64,000 bases of DNA, taken from positions 124,001 to 188,000 of the forward strand of contig NZ_AP022613.1 of NCBI RefSeq assembly GCF_010730195.1. The letters are read 5' to 3'. Origin of the DNA: Mycobacterium conspicuum (GTDB lineage: Bacteria > Actinomycetota > Actinomycetes > Mycobacteriales > Mycobacteriaceae). Made by a program: the position numbers and the translations under genes. Each line of letters opens with the position of its first letter. Position 1 is the first letter of the stretch. The notes beneath the pieces are model-generated. The model saw nothing but the letters and a program-made list of their open reading frames with translations. It made no database searches and was not told where the DNA came from. Shown here one piece after another: positions 8,294-16,808 of the stretch.

Positions 8294-9025
8294 TCACCCC
8301 TGCTGCACCACGTTTCCCGAGCCGGACTTGCTGACCTTCGGCGAGCCGGTGTGATACGTGACCTTGTTGTTGAAGCCGGACGCGTCGATGGTGTCGACGG
8401 CATCGACCGTGATCACGTTCTGCACGCCGGAGACCGTGAGGCTGGCGCAGTGGCCGGTGATCACGACGGTGTTCGACACTCCGCTGACGTCGACGGTGTT
8501 GTCGTTGCACGCGATCGTCTGGTTCTCGTTGATGCCGGCGACGGTGAGGTTGCCGCCGGGCGGTGCGGTCGACGACGCGGGTGGAGGCGGGGCCAAGGTG
8601 ATGGTCAGGCTCGGTGCCGTGCGGGGTGTCGTCGTCCTCGGCGCTGTCCTGGGCGCCGTGGTCATGCGGGAGCTGCTGGTCGGGGTCGAGATCACCGCCG
8701 AGCCGCCGCGGGAAAACTGGTGGGCGGTAAAGGCGGCGATGCCGCCGACCAGAGCCAGCACGCCGACCACCAACAGCGCGCCCAGGATCCACCACACGCG
8801 GTTGCCCGACGGAGGTCGTGGCGTCGTCCCGGGATACGGGGCGCCGTAACTCCCCGGCGGCCCGAAATTTCCGGCCGGCGGGACCGGCGCGCCGGCCCAC
8901 GGCGGGGCCTGATAGCTATAACCGTCGGCCGGTTGCGGGCCGCCCAACTCCGATGCGCGGGCCGCGTCGGACAGGGGCTGCTCCAGCTCGCGGATCCGGC
9001 GTTCCGGGTCCTCCTCTGCGTTCAT
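8294..9025 (-). CDS. membrane protein with DUF3060 beta-repeat domain (Rv0314c-like)
   Basis: A 243-residue protein from ATG 9025 (MNAEEDPERRIREL). It has a cytosolic Pro/Gly/Tyr-rich N-terminus, a single membrane span near residues 75-100 (VWWILGALLVVGVLALVGGI), a Thr/Pro-rich periplasmic linker, and a C-terminal DUF3060 domain with short repeats (TIACNDNTVDVSGVSNTV, NVITVDAVDTIDASGFNNKV) expected to form a right-handed beta structure. This is the usual architecture of Rv0314c. Divergent from the reductase gene that starts at 9055. Confidence 0.8.
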   Translation of the reverse strand: MNAEEDPERRIRELEQPLSDAARASELGGPQPADGYSYQAPPWAGAPVPPAGNFGPPGSYGAPYPGTTPRPPSGNRVWWILGALLVVGVLALVGGIAAFTAHQFSRGGSAVISTPTSSSRMTTAPRTAPRTTTPRTAPSLTITLAPPPPASSTAPPGGNLTVAGINENQTIACNDNTVDVSGVSNTVVITGHCASLTVSGVQNVITVDAVDTIDASGFNNKVTYHTGSPKVSKSGSGNVVQQG

Positions 9026-9054
9026 GGACCGATGCTCCCATCGGATCGCGATCA

Positions 9055-10080
9055 ATGGGTAGTTTCAGCACTGTGTCCGACTTGCCGAATCGTCAAATCC
9101 TGTTGCGCCGCCGCCCCAGCGGGCTGGTGAAGCCCGATGACACCGAGCTGATCACCGCTCCGGCACCCGAGCCGGCCGACGGGGAGGCGCTGGTCCGAAC
9201 GACCTACGTGGGCGTCGACGCCGCCGCACGCACCTGGCTCGACGGGCAACCGGGCTACCTGCCGCCCGTCGAACTGGGCGACGTCATCCGGGCCGCCGGG
9301 ATCGGCGAGGTGGTGGCGTCGCGCTGCGACGCGTACGCCGTCGGCGACATCGTCACCACGCTGACCGGATTCCAGGAATACGTGATCGTCCGCGACGACC
9401 TGTTCACCACGCCCGTCGCCGATCGCGACGCCGACCAACTCGCCGTGATGTCGGTGTACGGCCCGACCGGCGCCACCGCCTACTTCGGGATGACCGGCAT
9501 CGGCCGGCCGCAGCCGGGGGAGACGGTGGTCGTGTCGGCCGCCGCCGGCGCCACCGGGTCGGTGGCGGGGCAGATCGCCAAGATCGCCGGCGCCCGCGTG
9601 GTCGGCATCGCGGGCGGACCGGAGAAGTGCCACGCGGTGGTCGAGGATTTCGGCTTCGACGCCTGCATCGACTACCGCGAGGACGGCCTGCCGGCGGCCC
9701 TGAAAAAGCACTGCCCTCGCGGGGTCGACGTCTATTTCGACAACGTCGGCGGGCCGATCCTGGACGCGGTGCTGGGCCGGCTCGCGCACAAGGCGCGGGT
9801 CGTGCTCTGCGGTGTCATCTCCAGCTACCTGACCGGCGAGCACCCCGGGCCGGCCAACTACGTGAGCCTGCTGGCCAAATCGGCGCTCATGCAGGGGTTC
9901 AACGCGCTGGAGGAATGGAGCCGCTTCGACGAAGCCTTCGTCGCGCTACGCCAGTGGGAGCTCGACGGCCGGCTCAAACACCGCGAGACCGTTTTTGAGG
10001 GCATCGAATCCTGCGTCGATGCCCTCAACGGCCTGTTCACCGGCGCCAACATCGGCAAGATGCTGGTCCGGCTCAGTTAA
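9055..10080 (+). CDS. NADP-dependent medium-chain oxidoreductase (CurA / prostaglandin-reductase-like)
   Basis: A 341-residue zinc-free medium-chain dehydrogenase. It has the cofactor loop VVVSAAAGATGSVAGQIAKI, GIAGGPEKC, DYRED and the VDVYFDNVGG motif typical of leukotriene B4 dehydrogenase, CurA and related enoyl reductases. These use NADPH to reduce alpha,beta-unsaturated carbonyls. No zinc-ligand Cys/His cluster is present. ATG 9055 is used; a GTG at 9073 (VSDLPNRQ) is an equally plausible start. Its stop overlaps the stop of the convergent PadR-like gene by 3 bp. Confidence 0.8.
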   Translation: MGSFSTVSDLPNRQILLRRRPSGLVKPDDTELITAPAPEPADGEALVRTTYVGVDAAARTWLDGQPGYLPPVELGDVIRAAGIGEVVASRCDAYAVGDIVTTLTGFQEYVIVRDDLFTTPVADRDADQLAVMSVYGPTGATAYFGMTGIGRPQPGETVVVSAAAGATGSVAGQIAKIAGARVVGIAGGPEKCHAVVEDFGFDACIDYREDGLPAALKKHCPRGVDVYFDNVGGPILDAVLGRLAHKARVVLCGVISSYLTGEHPGPANYVSLLAKSALMQGFNALEEWSRFDEAFVALRQWELDGRLKHRETVFEGIESCVDALNGLFTGANIGKMLVRLS

Positions 10081-10628
10081 CCCTCGCCCAGGGCGCGGTG
10101 CAGCGTCTTCTTGGCCTCGGTCAGGGCCTCCAGGACCTTGGTCCGGGTCTCGGCGAGCAGTTGCTTCTGCTCGTCGGTGCCGGTCCAGGCGATCGTGCGG
10201 GCCAGCCCGGCGATTTCGAAGAGCTCCCGGCGGATCTTGAACACGTCGCCGAATTGAGCGGCCCGCTTGAGGAACGCCTGCGCGGTCTCGGCGCTAATGC
10301 CCTTCCACGCCAGGAAGTTCTTGCCAAGCTCGGTCAGCGTGGCCACGCCGTTGTCGACGGTCACCGCGCCGCGGCCGGCGAGCAGCCCGATGGCAAGCTC
10401 CGCGACCTCATGCGGCGGGGTGAAGGCACCGCCGGTCTTCTCCGACACCCGCTGCACCACCTGCGCGGCGTCGGCCGGCCCGTCGAGCAGCATCGCCGCG
10501 GTCGCCAACGTCGCCCGCTTCAGCCGCCGCGGGCCATGTTTGCCGAAGGGACCGCCGAAGCCGCCAAAACCTCCGAAGCCGGGCCCGCCAGAGCCGCCGA
10601 ACCCGCCGAAAAATCCGCCACCAGACAT
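10077..10628 (-). CDS. PadR-like winged-helix regulator with Gly/Phe-rich N-terminus
   Basis: A 183-residue protein from ATG 10628, with a purine-rich RBS (GGAAAGGAAACG) just upstream. The first 30 residues are Gly/Phe repeats (GGFFGGFGGSGG), common in PadR proteins of this type. A winged helix follows (RRLKRATLATAAMLLDG, VVQRVSEKTGGAFTPPHEV, GAVTVDNGVATLTELG) and then a helical C-terminal region of about 80 residues that would dimerise. Ligand unknown. The perfect inverted repeats directly upstream suggest autoregulation. Confidence 0.75.
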   Translation of the reverse strand: MSGGGFFGGFGGSGGPGFGGFGGFGGPFGKHGPRRLKRATLATAAMLLDGPADAAQVVQRVSEKTGGAFTPPHEVAELAIGLLAGRGAVTVDNGVATLTELGKNFLAWKGISAETAQAFLKRAAQFGDVFKIRRELFEIAGLARTIAWTGTDEQKQLLAETRTKVLEALTEAKKTLHRALGEG

Positions 10629-10660
10629 CGTTGTCGTTTCCTTTCCATGAGACCAGTGGA

Positions 10661-10709
10661 GTATCAACTTCCTTGATACCACCGGTTGCCGGCATGTCAA
10701 CCAACTTGA
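10661..10709. promoter_or_regulatory. twin inverted-repeat operators upstream of PadR-like gene
   Basis: GTATCAA (10661-10667) and TTGATAC (10673-10679) form a perfect 7-bp inverted repeat with a 5-bp spacer. Eighteen bases further on, TCAA (10697-10700) and TTGA (10706-10709) repeat the core with the same 5-bp spacer. Both lie 33-81 bp upstream of the PadR-like ATG, the expected place for its own operator pair. Confidence 0.65.
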
Positions 10710-10862
10710 TGGTGGCGGGTGGCTGATATCGTCGCCGCGGACCTGTTGGCGGGGTGCGCGGCGGCCTGTCGCGTGGTTTCATGACACCGTTTACGGAAAA
10801 CTGCTTGGGGGACGACGCCGAGGCCGCCAGGGCCGGCGTCCTGGTGGATTGGTGGTGTGTGA

Positions 10863-11651
10863 ATGGATCGTCGCAGCATGTTGATGATGGCGGGAATGGG
10901 CATGCTTGCTGCTGCGGTCCGCGTCCCGGAGGTCCCGGAGGCCCACGCCGGGCCCTACATCTTCGCCGACGAATTCGACGGCCCGGCGGGTTCGCCGCCC
11001 GATCCGGCCAAGTGGACGATCCAGACCTGGCAGGACGACGTGTTCCCGCCGGTTGCCGGCATCTATCGCGACGATCGCCGAAACGTGTTCGTCGACGGCA
11101 ACTCCAACCTCGTCCTGGCCGCGACCCAAGAAAACGGCGACTATTTCAGCGGGAAACTGCGCGGCAACTTCCGCAGCATGATCAACCAGACCTGGGAAGC
11201 GCGGATCAAGCTGGACTGCCTGTTCCCCGGCCTGTGGCCCTCGTTCTGGGGCGTCAACGAGGACCCGCTGCCCGACGGCGAAGTCGACATCTTCGAGTGG
11301 TACGGCAACGGCTCCTGGCCGCCGGGAACCACGGTGCACGCGGCGTCCAACGGGAAGACCTGGGAGGGGCGATCGATTCCCGGTCTGGTGGACGGCGGCT
11401 GGCACACGTGGCGAATGCATTGGGGGACCGAAGGATTCCAATTCTCGCGCGACGGGTCTCAATACTTCAGCGTGCCCAACAAGCCCATCCCGGTCCACGG
11501 CAATCCCAGCGACCTGCGGTGGCCGTTCAACAACCCCGGCTACTGGATGACGCCCATGTTCACCCTTGCCGTCGGCGGGGTCGGCGCCGGCGATCCGGCC
11601 GCGGGTACCTACCCGGCGACGATGCTCGTCGACTACCTGCGCATCTGGTGA
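10863..11651 (+). CDS. secreted GH16 beta-1,3-glucanase-like protein (Rv0315-like)
   Basis: A 262-residue glycoside hydrolase family 16 protein. It has a signal sequence with a twin-Arg-like MDRRSM start and cleavage near AHAGPY, then the jelly-roll domain. The active-site stretch GEVDIFEW provides the two Glu and one Asp expected for GH16 (ExDxxE), and DGGWHTWRMHW is the conserved strand near the C-terminus. Rv0315 in M. tuberculosis is described as a beta-1,3-glucanase and antigen. The gene faces the GT39-like gene with touching 3' ends. Confidence 0.85.
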   Translation: MDRRSMLMMAGMGMLAAAVRVPEVPEAHAGPYIFADEFDGPAGSPPDPAKWTIQTWQDDVFPPVAGIYRDDRRNVFVDGNSNLVLAATQENGDYFSGKLRGNFRSMINQTWEARIKLDCLFPGLWPSFWGVNEDPLPDGEVDIFEWYGNGSWPPGTTVHAASNGKTWEGRSIPGLVDGGWHTWRMHWGTEGFQFSRDGSQYFSVPNKPIPVHGNPSDLRWPFNNPGYWMTPMFTLAVGGVGAGDPAAGTYPATMLVDYLRIW

Positions 11652-13139
11652 CTACCGCGTCGCCTTGATCACCTGAACCAGGTTGAACTGCCAGCGTTCG
11701 ACCAGCCGGAAACCCAGGTCGCGTGGCACCGCGAAGGCGGGCGTTGCGCCGTAGCGCGGGCCGGGCGGGATCGCGGCACCCTGTTCGTGCGCGGGCACCG
11801 CATCGTCGGCCTGGGTGATGATCCATACGACGCCGCAGTGGCTCAGGGGCGTGGCGACGACCTCGGGGATGAGGTTGGTGTCGAAGACATCGTGGCGGTC
11901 GGTGGCCCGCTGCCACAGGGTGAGGTCGATCAGCTTGCGATAGGCATCGGGGCGTGCCGCCAGCAACGGCCGCATCGGGGCGGGCATGAACGTCACCGTG
12001 TCGTTGACCAGTAGGCAATCGCCCGGCGCGGCCTTCGCGGTGATCAGGTCGGCGACCTGACTGTAGTCCATGCCGTACTTGGCGTACGGGTTACGTTGTG
12101 CACGAACATAATTCGACGCCGCTGCGACGGCGAAAAGAGCAACCAAGGCGGCCGCCTGCCAGGGTTTTGCCGCCAACGCACCGACGCAGGCCCCCAGGAT
12201 AAGCGCCATCGCCGGTGCGGTGAAGGACAGATACCGCGGCGTGTACACCGGGTGAACGAGCACGGCGGCAAGCGCGATCTGCGCGGTCGGTATCACGATC
12301 CATGCCACCGCCAAGACGATGAGCTGCGGATCGAGTTTAGGAGATGTCCAGCGCCACAGCGCAATTGCCGCCACGACGACCACCGCCGAGAGCACCGCGA
12401 ACGGCGGACTCCGCTCGAAGTACTGCTGCACCACCACGTCTTCGATGGTCCGGTGCCCGATCGGTGCGATCCACTTGATCTGCTGAACCTGCCCGACGAC
12501 CTCGAACACGAACGGCGCCACGGCGCACACGGTCAGACCCGAAGCAACGACGAAGGGAATCAGAACCTTTCGAGCGCGTCGGAAAACGAACACGAAGACC
12601 ACGTGCGCCAATAGCACCAGCGCCAGATACATATCCAGCAGAACTGACAGCGCCAGAACAACCCCGTAAGACAGCCAGTACCACCGGCTTTCACGCCGCG
12701 CGGCGGCCACCAGCAACACCGTCAGCCATACCGCGGCCATCATCGACATGGCGTAGGGCCGGGCCTCGATGCCGGCCCATGTCGTGCGCGGCAAGATCCC
12801 GCACAGCACGCCCGCGCTCAATGCGACGGTCCGCGACGAGAACTGCTTGCCCAACACGACAACTCCCGCCGCCGCAGCGCCGGCGGCCAGCCCGCTGGGC
12901 ACCCGCGACCAGAACTCCGTGGGCGGGAAGATCTGGAACCAGCCGTGCATCACCAGGTAGTACAAACCGTGCACCGCGTCGACGTGGCCCAGCATCTGCC
13001 ACAACTGAGGCAGCGACCGGCTGTATGCGGCCGAAATCGTGGCGGCCTCGTCATACCAGAACGACGGGCGGGCGGCGCCGACGAGGCTCACCGCGGCGGC
13101 CAGCAGTCCAACGATCAACGGGTCCAGGCGCCGCGACAC
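11652..13139 (-). CDS. polytopic GT39-like glycosyl/mannosyltransferase-family membrane protein
   Basis: A 495-residue polytopic membrane protein from GTG 13139 (VSRRLDPLIVGLLAAAVSLV). The first periplasmic loop carries FWYDEAATI, the Asp-Glu motif expected for PMT/ArnT-superfamily GT-C transferases that use polyprenyl-phosphate sugars. About nine hydrophobic segments follow, then a soluble periplasmic C-terminal domain of about 150 residues. An acceptor cannot be inferred. Mycobacteria use several such enzymes for arabinan and lipoprotein glycosylation. Confidence 0.7.
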   Translation of the reverse strand: MSRRLDPLIVGLLAAAVSLVGAARPSFWYDEAATISAAYSRSLPQLWQMLGHVDAVHGLYYLVMHGWFQIFPPTEFWSRVPSGLAAGAAAAGVVVLGKQFSSRTVALSAGVLCGILPRTTWAGIEARPYAMSMMAAVWLTVLLVAAARRESRWYWLSYGVVLALSVLLDMYLALVLLAHVVFVFVFRRARKVLIPFVVASGLTVCAVAPFVFEVVGQVQQIKWIAPIGHRTIEDVVVQQYFERSPPFAVLSAVVVVAAIALWRWTSPKLDPQLIVLAVAWIVIPTAQIALAAVLVHPVYTPRYLSFTAPAMALILGACVGALAAKPWQAAALVALFAVAAASNYVRAQRNPYAKYGMDYSQVADLITAKAAPGDCLLVNDTVTFMPAPMRPLLAARPDAYRKLIDLTLWQRATDRHDVFDTNLIPEVVATPLSHCGVVWIITQADDAVPAHEQGAAIPPGPRYGATPAFAVPRDLGFRLVERWQFNLVQVIKATR

Positions 13140-13253
13140 ACCGCAATGGTGCCAGACGCAGACCACAATGCCGGGCTCTCGCGGCCATTAGCGAATCCAA
13201 TGAGTGTCCGCAAAATCACCGAACTTTCATGCGGTCGTGCGTAGGTTCGTCTC

Positions 13254-14063
13254 GTGCCCAATCGCAACAACCTCGGAAGCGCGATCGACGGCTTCCTCAA
13301 GTCCCCGTTCTCCGGCCTCGCGCCGTGGGTGCTGCTATCGGTGATCTCGTCCTCCGGCCGCTTCGAGATCGGCGTCTGCGTCGCCCTGGGCGTGTCCCTG
13401 CTGACGATGTTGCTGTCGTCGGTTCGCCGCATCAAGATCCATGCGCTCGACGTCTTCGGCGCGGCCGTCTTCGCCGCGCTGGCGGTGGTGGGCTTGCTGG
13501 CCAAGCCGGGCGTGATCCGCTGGCTGGAACTGTGGGCGGGCGAGCTGGTCAACATCGCGCTGGCGACGTTTGTGGTCGCGACATTGATTGCGCGCAAACC
13601 GTTTACGATCCCCTACGCCAAGGAGGAGACGCCCGAGGAGCACTGGGACAGCCCGCTGTTCCGGCGGATCAATTACGTCATCTCCGCGGTGTGGGCCGGC
13701 GCGTTCGTGTTCGCCGCCGTCGTCGGATTCATCGGCATCGCGGTACTGAAGGGCGTCGAGGATTTCTGGACCGGCTGGGTGTTGCAGTTGGCGGCGATCT
13801 TCTTCGCGGTCGCGTTCACGGAGTTCTACCCGGGCCACGCCACGGCCAAGGCGGCCGCGGCGGCGGGGGAGAGCCCCGACGAGGCCGCGCCGTCGGCGGT
13901 CAAGCTCGTCGATTGGTTGCCGAGCTTCGTGCTCGTCGCGGGGATCTTGGGCTGGTCCAGCGGCGCGCTCGAGGACGTGGTCGGCATCGGCATGATCGTG
14001 GCGGGGATCGGGGGAAGTGTGCTGGTCGGAAGGCTCTCCCCGGAAGCTGATTCGAACGTATGA
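13254..14063 (+). CDS. polytopic membrane protein of unknown function
   Basis: A 269-residue protein with about six hydrophobic segments (GLAPWVLLSVISSSGRFEIG, VFAALAVVGLLA, AVWAGAFVFAAVVGFIGIAV, LVAGILGWSSGAL). A soluble loop after the third span reads ARKPFTIPYAKEETPEEHW, a motif I recognise from actinobacterial membrane proteins of unassigned function. Followed 7 bp later by the next small gene on the same strand, suggesting one transcript. Confidence 0.65.
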   Translation: MPNRNNLGSAIDGFLKSPFSGLAPWVLLSVISSSGRFEIGVCVALGVSLLTMLLSSVRRIKIHALDVFGAAVFAALAVVGLLAKPGVIRWLELWAGELVNIALATFVVATLIARKPFTIPYAKEETPEEHWDSPLFRRINYVISAVWAGAFVFAAVVGFIGIAVLKGVEDFWTGWVLQLAAIFFAVAFTEFYPGHATAKAAAAAGESPDEAAPSAVKLVDWLPSFVLVAGILGWSSGALEDVVGIGMIVAGIGGSVLVGRLSPEADSNV

Positions 14064-14070
14064 TCGATGG

Positions 14071-14382
14071 ATGGCTCCTCCGCTCGGGTCGATCGGGTAC
14101 AACGGTCAGCCGGTCCGCAGCCCGTTTCGGGTGGTCCGCCCGCCGATCACGGTGCTGGTCGACCTGACCGTCGTCTTCCCGCGCGAGCCGCACCGCTCGG
14201 GCCGGTATCAGCCCAACGGCCTGCAGCTGCACAAGGTGGTGGAGGGGCAACTGAGCTGCTGGGGCGTCTGCGAGCAGGGCGACTGGTGGGGCCTGGTGAC
14301 CTATCCGATCGCCTACGGATCCCAGCGGAAAACCGTGACGCACTGGATACCCGCCTGGACGCTGCGCCGGAAAAGCCAGTAG
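14071..14382 (+). CDS. small conserved hypothetical protein
   Basis: A 103-residue protein from ATG 14071. Trp- and Arg-rich, with two Cys in QLSCWGVCEQGDWW, no signal peptide and no membrane span. The pattern (opening GSIGYNGQPVRSPFRVVRPP, ending HWIPAWTLRRKSQ) suggests a compact beta-rich domain. It sits between the membrane protein (7 bp upstream) and the first GAP-family gene (14 bp downstream), so all are probably in one operon. Function unknown. Confidence 0.6.
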   Translation: MAPPLGSIGYNGQPVRSPFRVVRPPITVLVDLTVVFPREPHRSGRYQPNGLQLHKVVEGQLSCWGVCEQGDWWGLVTYPIAYGSQRKTVTHWIPAWTLRRKSQ

Positions 14383-14396
14383 GCGATGATGCTGCG

Positions 14397-15068
14397 GTGA
14401 CAGGCGACTGGGTTTCTGTGCTGAGCAAGCTCGTGCCGCTCGGACTGGTTATCGCGATCTCACCGATCACTGTCATTCCGGCGGTGCTGGTGCTACACAC
14501 GCCGCGACCGAGGCCCGCCAGCCTCGCGTTGCTCATCGGCTGGGTGCTGGGCCTGGTCGCCCTCACCGCCGCGTTCGTCGGGGCCTCCAACCTGCTCACC
14601 GGTCTGCAGCACCAGCCCCCGAGGTGGGCGTCGCTGCTGCGCCTGGTGCTGGGCTCGGCGCTGCTGGCGTTCGGCATCTACACCTGGCTGACCCGACGAC
14701 GCCCCCGCAGGACGCCGGTGTGGCTGCGTTCGTTTTCCAAACTCACCCCCGTGCGTGCGGGGGTGACCGGGGCGGTGCTGGCGGTGGTGCGGCTCGAGGT
14801 GGTGGCCATGTGCGCGGCGGCCGGCCTGGCCATTGGTACCGCCGGGCTGACCGTCGCGGGCGTCTGGGCGTCCGGCCTCGTCTTCGTCGCCGTGTCCGCA
14901 TCGACGGTGGCCGTTCCCATTGTGGCGTTCCTCGCGGCCGGCGACCGCCTTGACGAGCCGTTGGAACGACTCAAGGTCTGGATGGAAGACAACCATGCCG
15001 CGATGATGGCGGTCATCCTGGTCGTGATCGGATTGATCGTTCTGTACAACGGAATTCACGCTCTGTAG
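14397..15068 (+). CDS. GAP-family (Sap/LysE-superfamily) membrane protein, copy 1
   Basis: A 223-residue GAP family protein with six predicted spans, from GTG 14397. The signature near the N-terminus is PLGLVIAISPITVIPAVLVL. The central loop reads TRRRPRRTPVWLRSFSKLTP, and the last helix ends LIVLYNGIHAL. In mycobacteria, GAP/Sap proteins are linked to export of surface glycopeptidolipids (the Gap protein), by homology only. A paralogue follows 26 bp downstream. Confidence 0.75.
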   Translation: MTGDWVSVLSKLVPLGLVIAISPITVIPAVLVLHTPRPRPASLALLIGWVLGLVALTAAFVGASNLLTGLQHQPPRWASLLRLVLGSALLAFGIYTWLTRRRPRRTPVWLRSFSKLTPVRAGVTGAVLAVVRLEVVAMCAAAGLAIGTAGLTVAGVWASGLVFVAVSASTVAVPIVAFLAAGDRLDEPLERLKVWMEDNHAAMMAVILVVIGLIVLYNGIHAL

Positions 15069-15094
15069 CGAGTCGGCACGATAGATTGCTGCCC

Positions 15095-15766
15095 GTGGCG
15101 GAAAGTTGGGGGACGGTGGTGAGCACGCTCATCCCGCTGGGGTTGGTCGTCGCGCTCTCACCGATCACGGTTATCCCGGCGGTGCTGGTGTTGCAAGCAC
15201 CGCGGCCGCGGCCGAGCGGTCTGGCATTCCTCGCCGGCTGGGTGCTGAGCCTGGCCGCGCTGACGGCGGCCTCGGTCGCGGGCTCCGGCCTGCTCGGCGG
15301 TCTGCACAAGTCGCCGCCGGCGTGGTCGTCTTGGCTGCGCGTGATCTTTGGGGCGGCCCTCATCGGCTACGGCATCTACAAGTGGTTCACCCGGCATAGC
15401 CACAGCGAGTCGCCCGGCTGGATGCGTTCGTTCGCCACCATCACGCCGGCGCGCGCGGCGATGACGGGGGCCGCGCTGGCGGTGATACGACCCGACGTGT
15501 TGTTGATCTGCATTCCAGCCGGATTGGCCATCGGTTCGAGCGGGTTGGACGTCGCCGACGACTGGGTGGCGGCCGCGTTCTTCATCGCCGTCGCGGCGTC
15601 GTCGGTCGCGGTCCCGATCCTGGCGTATGCCGCGGCCGGCTCCCGCCTCGACGACACCATGGCACGGCTCAAAAATTGGATGGACAACAACAACGCCGCG
15701 TTGATGGCGGCCATCCTGGTGGTGATCGGCGCGATGGTGCTGTATCACGGTGTTCACGCCCTGTAG
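15095..15766 (+). CDS. GAP-family (Sap/LysE-superfamily) membrane protein, copy 2
   Basis: A 223-residue tandem paralogue of the preceding gene from GTG 15095, with the same signature (PLGLVVALSPITVIPAVLVL), the same spacing of six spans and nearly the same C-terminus (MVLYHGVHAL). The loop is His/Ser-rich here (TRHSHSESPGWMRSFATITP), so the cytosolic face differs. Copies 1 and 2 may act as a heteromer in envelope lipid or small-molecule export; that is inference. Confidence 0.75.
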   Translation: MAESWGTVVSTLIPLGLVVALSPITVIPAVLVLQAPRPRPSGLAFLAGWVLSLAALTAASVAGSGLLGGLHKSPPAWSSWLRVIFGAALIGYGIYKWFTRHSHSESPGWMRSFATITPARAAMTGAALAVIRPDVLLICIPAGLAIGSSGLDVADDWVAAAFFIAVAASSVAVPILAYAAAGSRLDDTMARLKNWMDNNNAALMAAILVVIGAMVLYHGVHAL

Positions 15767-15944
15767 CCGGCCGCCCCGATCTGGAAGTAACTGACCTGCT
15801 TTACCGCGGTCGATCGGCTTCGAAAATGTAGTGAAAACCCTGATGCGCTGAGCCTGGCCCGCTCCATAATGTCGGACTTCACGCCTGGTCACGCCCGAAA
15901 TGGAACGACCAGTCGTCGAGAAAGTGCACCCGAAAGGAGCTTTC

Positions 15945-16739
15945 ATGTCCAAGCTCATGATCATTCAGCCCGGCGCACCGATCACGGTAGCGCTGATTTG
16001 CGTTGCCGGGAGCTCGCTGCTCCCAATTGCATCCGCGGACCCGATGCCCAATGGCTACGACGTGTCCTGCAAGCAAGTCAACCCAACCCAAGTGACGTGC
16101 TCCATCAGCGGTTGCCCGCGCGTGAAGGAAGACGAGGCCGGCGACGTGGTGCATACCAGGGTCAATGCCCTGCCCCAAAATGAGATCGGAAAGGCGTGCA
16201 ACAGCACCGCAACCGAAACCGTCAACACATCCTCGGGGTTCAGCTACGCGGTCCAGGGCTGCCGCAAGCATTCATTGAGCAGCGATGATTGCGGCGCCTG
16301 GTCGAACTACACGTACACGCCACCGGCTGCCGCGGCGCCTGCCCCGGTGCCAAACTCGGACAAGCCCGTTCGCTGCACGGCAGGCGGGTACACCCTGCCG
16401 CCGGGCTCGGATTGCTCCAAGACGCCCAATCCCAATCGGCCTGCGCCTCCGCCGGGGCCGAACGTCGTGGTGGCCCCCGACCAGGAAAACAACGCAATGA
16501 ACTTTGTCGTCACGAACAAATCTCCGGCGGGGGTGGACGTTCAATGCAAGTATCAGGCGACCAAAGTCAAGGGTCCTTTTAATTGGCCCGGCGGCATCAC
16601 CAAAAGCTTTTCCCTGAAATCGGGCGACACCCAGAAGCTGCCATTTCCCGGGCTGCCGCTAAACACCACATACCACGTGGCCATTGACTGCCGAAGCGAC
16701 AACGGTGGTTCGGTGTTCACACAGGATTTCACCGGCTAG
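15945..16739 (+). CDS. secreted Cys- and Pro-rich hypothetical protein
   Basis: A 264-residue exported protein from ATG 15945, with AAAGGAG-type RBS at about 15932-15939. A signal peptide ends near ASADPMP. The mature part has a Cys-containing N-terminal domain (Cys in GYDVSCKQVN, QVTCSISGCPRV, GKACNST, VQGCRK, SDDCGAW), a Pro/Ala-rich hinge, then a beta-rich C-terminal domain (NFVVTNKSPAGVDVQCKYQA). It resembles small secreted mycobacterial proteins of unknown function; the even spread of Cys implies disulfides. Confidence 0.65.
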   Translation: MSKLMIIQPGAPITVALICVAGSSLLPIASADPMPNGYDVSCKQVNPTQVTCSISGCPRVKEDEAGDVVHTRVNALPQNEIGKACNSTATETVNTSSGFSYAVQGCRKHSLSSDDCGAWSNYTYTPPAAAAPAPVPNSDKPVRCTAGGYTLPPGSDCSKTPNPNRPAPPPGPNVVVAPDQENNAMNFVVTNKSPAGVDVQCKYQATKVKGPFNWPGGITKSFSLKSGDTQKLPFPGLPLNTTYHVAIDCRSDNGGSVFTQDFTG

Positions 16740-16763
16740 CCACGAATTCCGTTTTATCGCTTG

Positions 16764-16789
16764 GCGCCCAACAAGTTCCGCGTTGGCGC
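16764..16789. terminator. hairpin between convergent genes
   Basis: GCGCCCAAC (16764-16772) and GTTGGCGC (16782-16789) can pair with one bulged C around a 9-base loop, between the 3' ends of the secreted-protein gene and the alcohol dehydrogenase gene. No U-tract follows, as is common for mycobacterial terminators. It could serve both directions. Confidence 0.4.
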
Positions 16790-16808
16790 GCAAGTCATAC
16801 GCTTGTCG

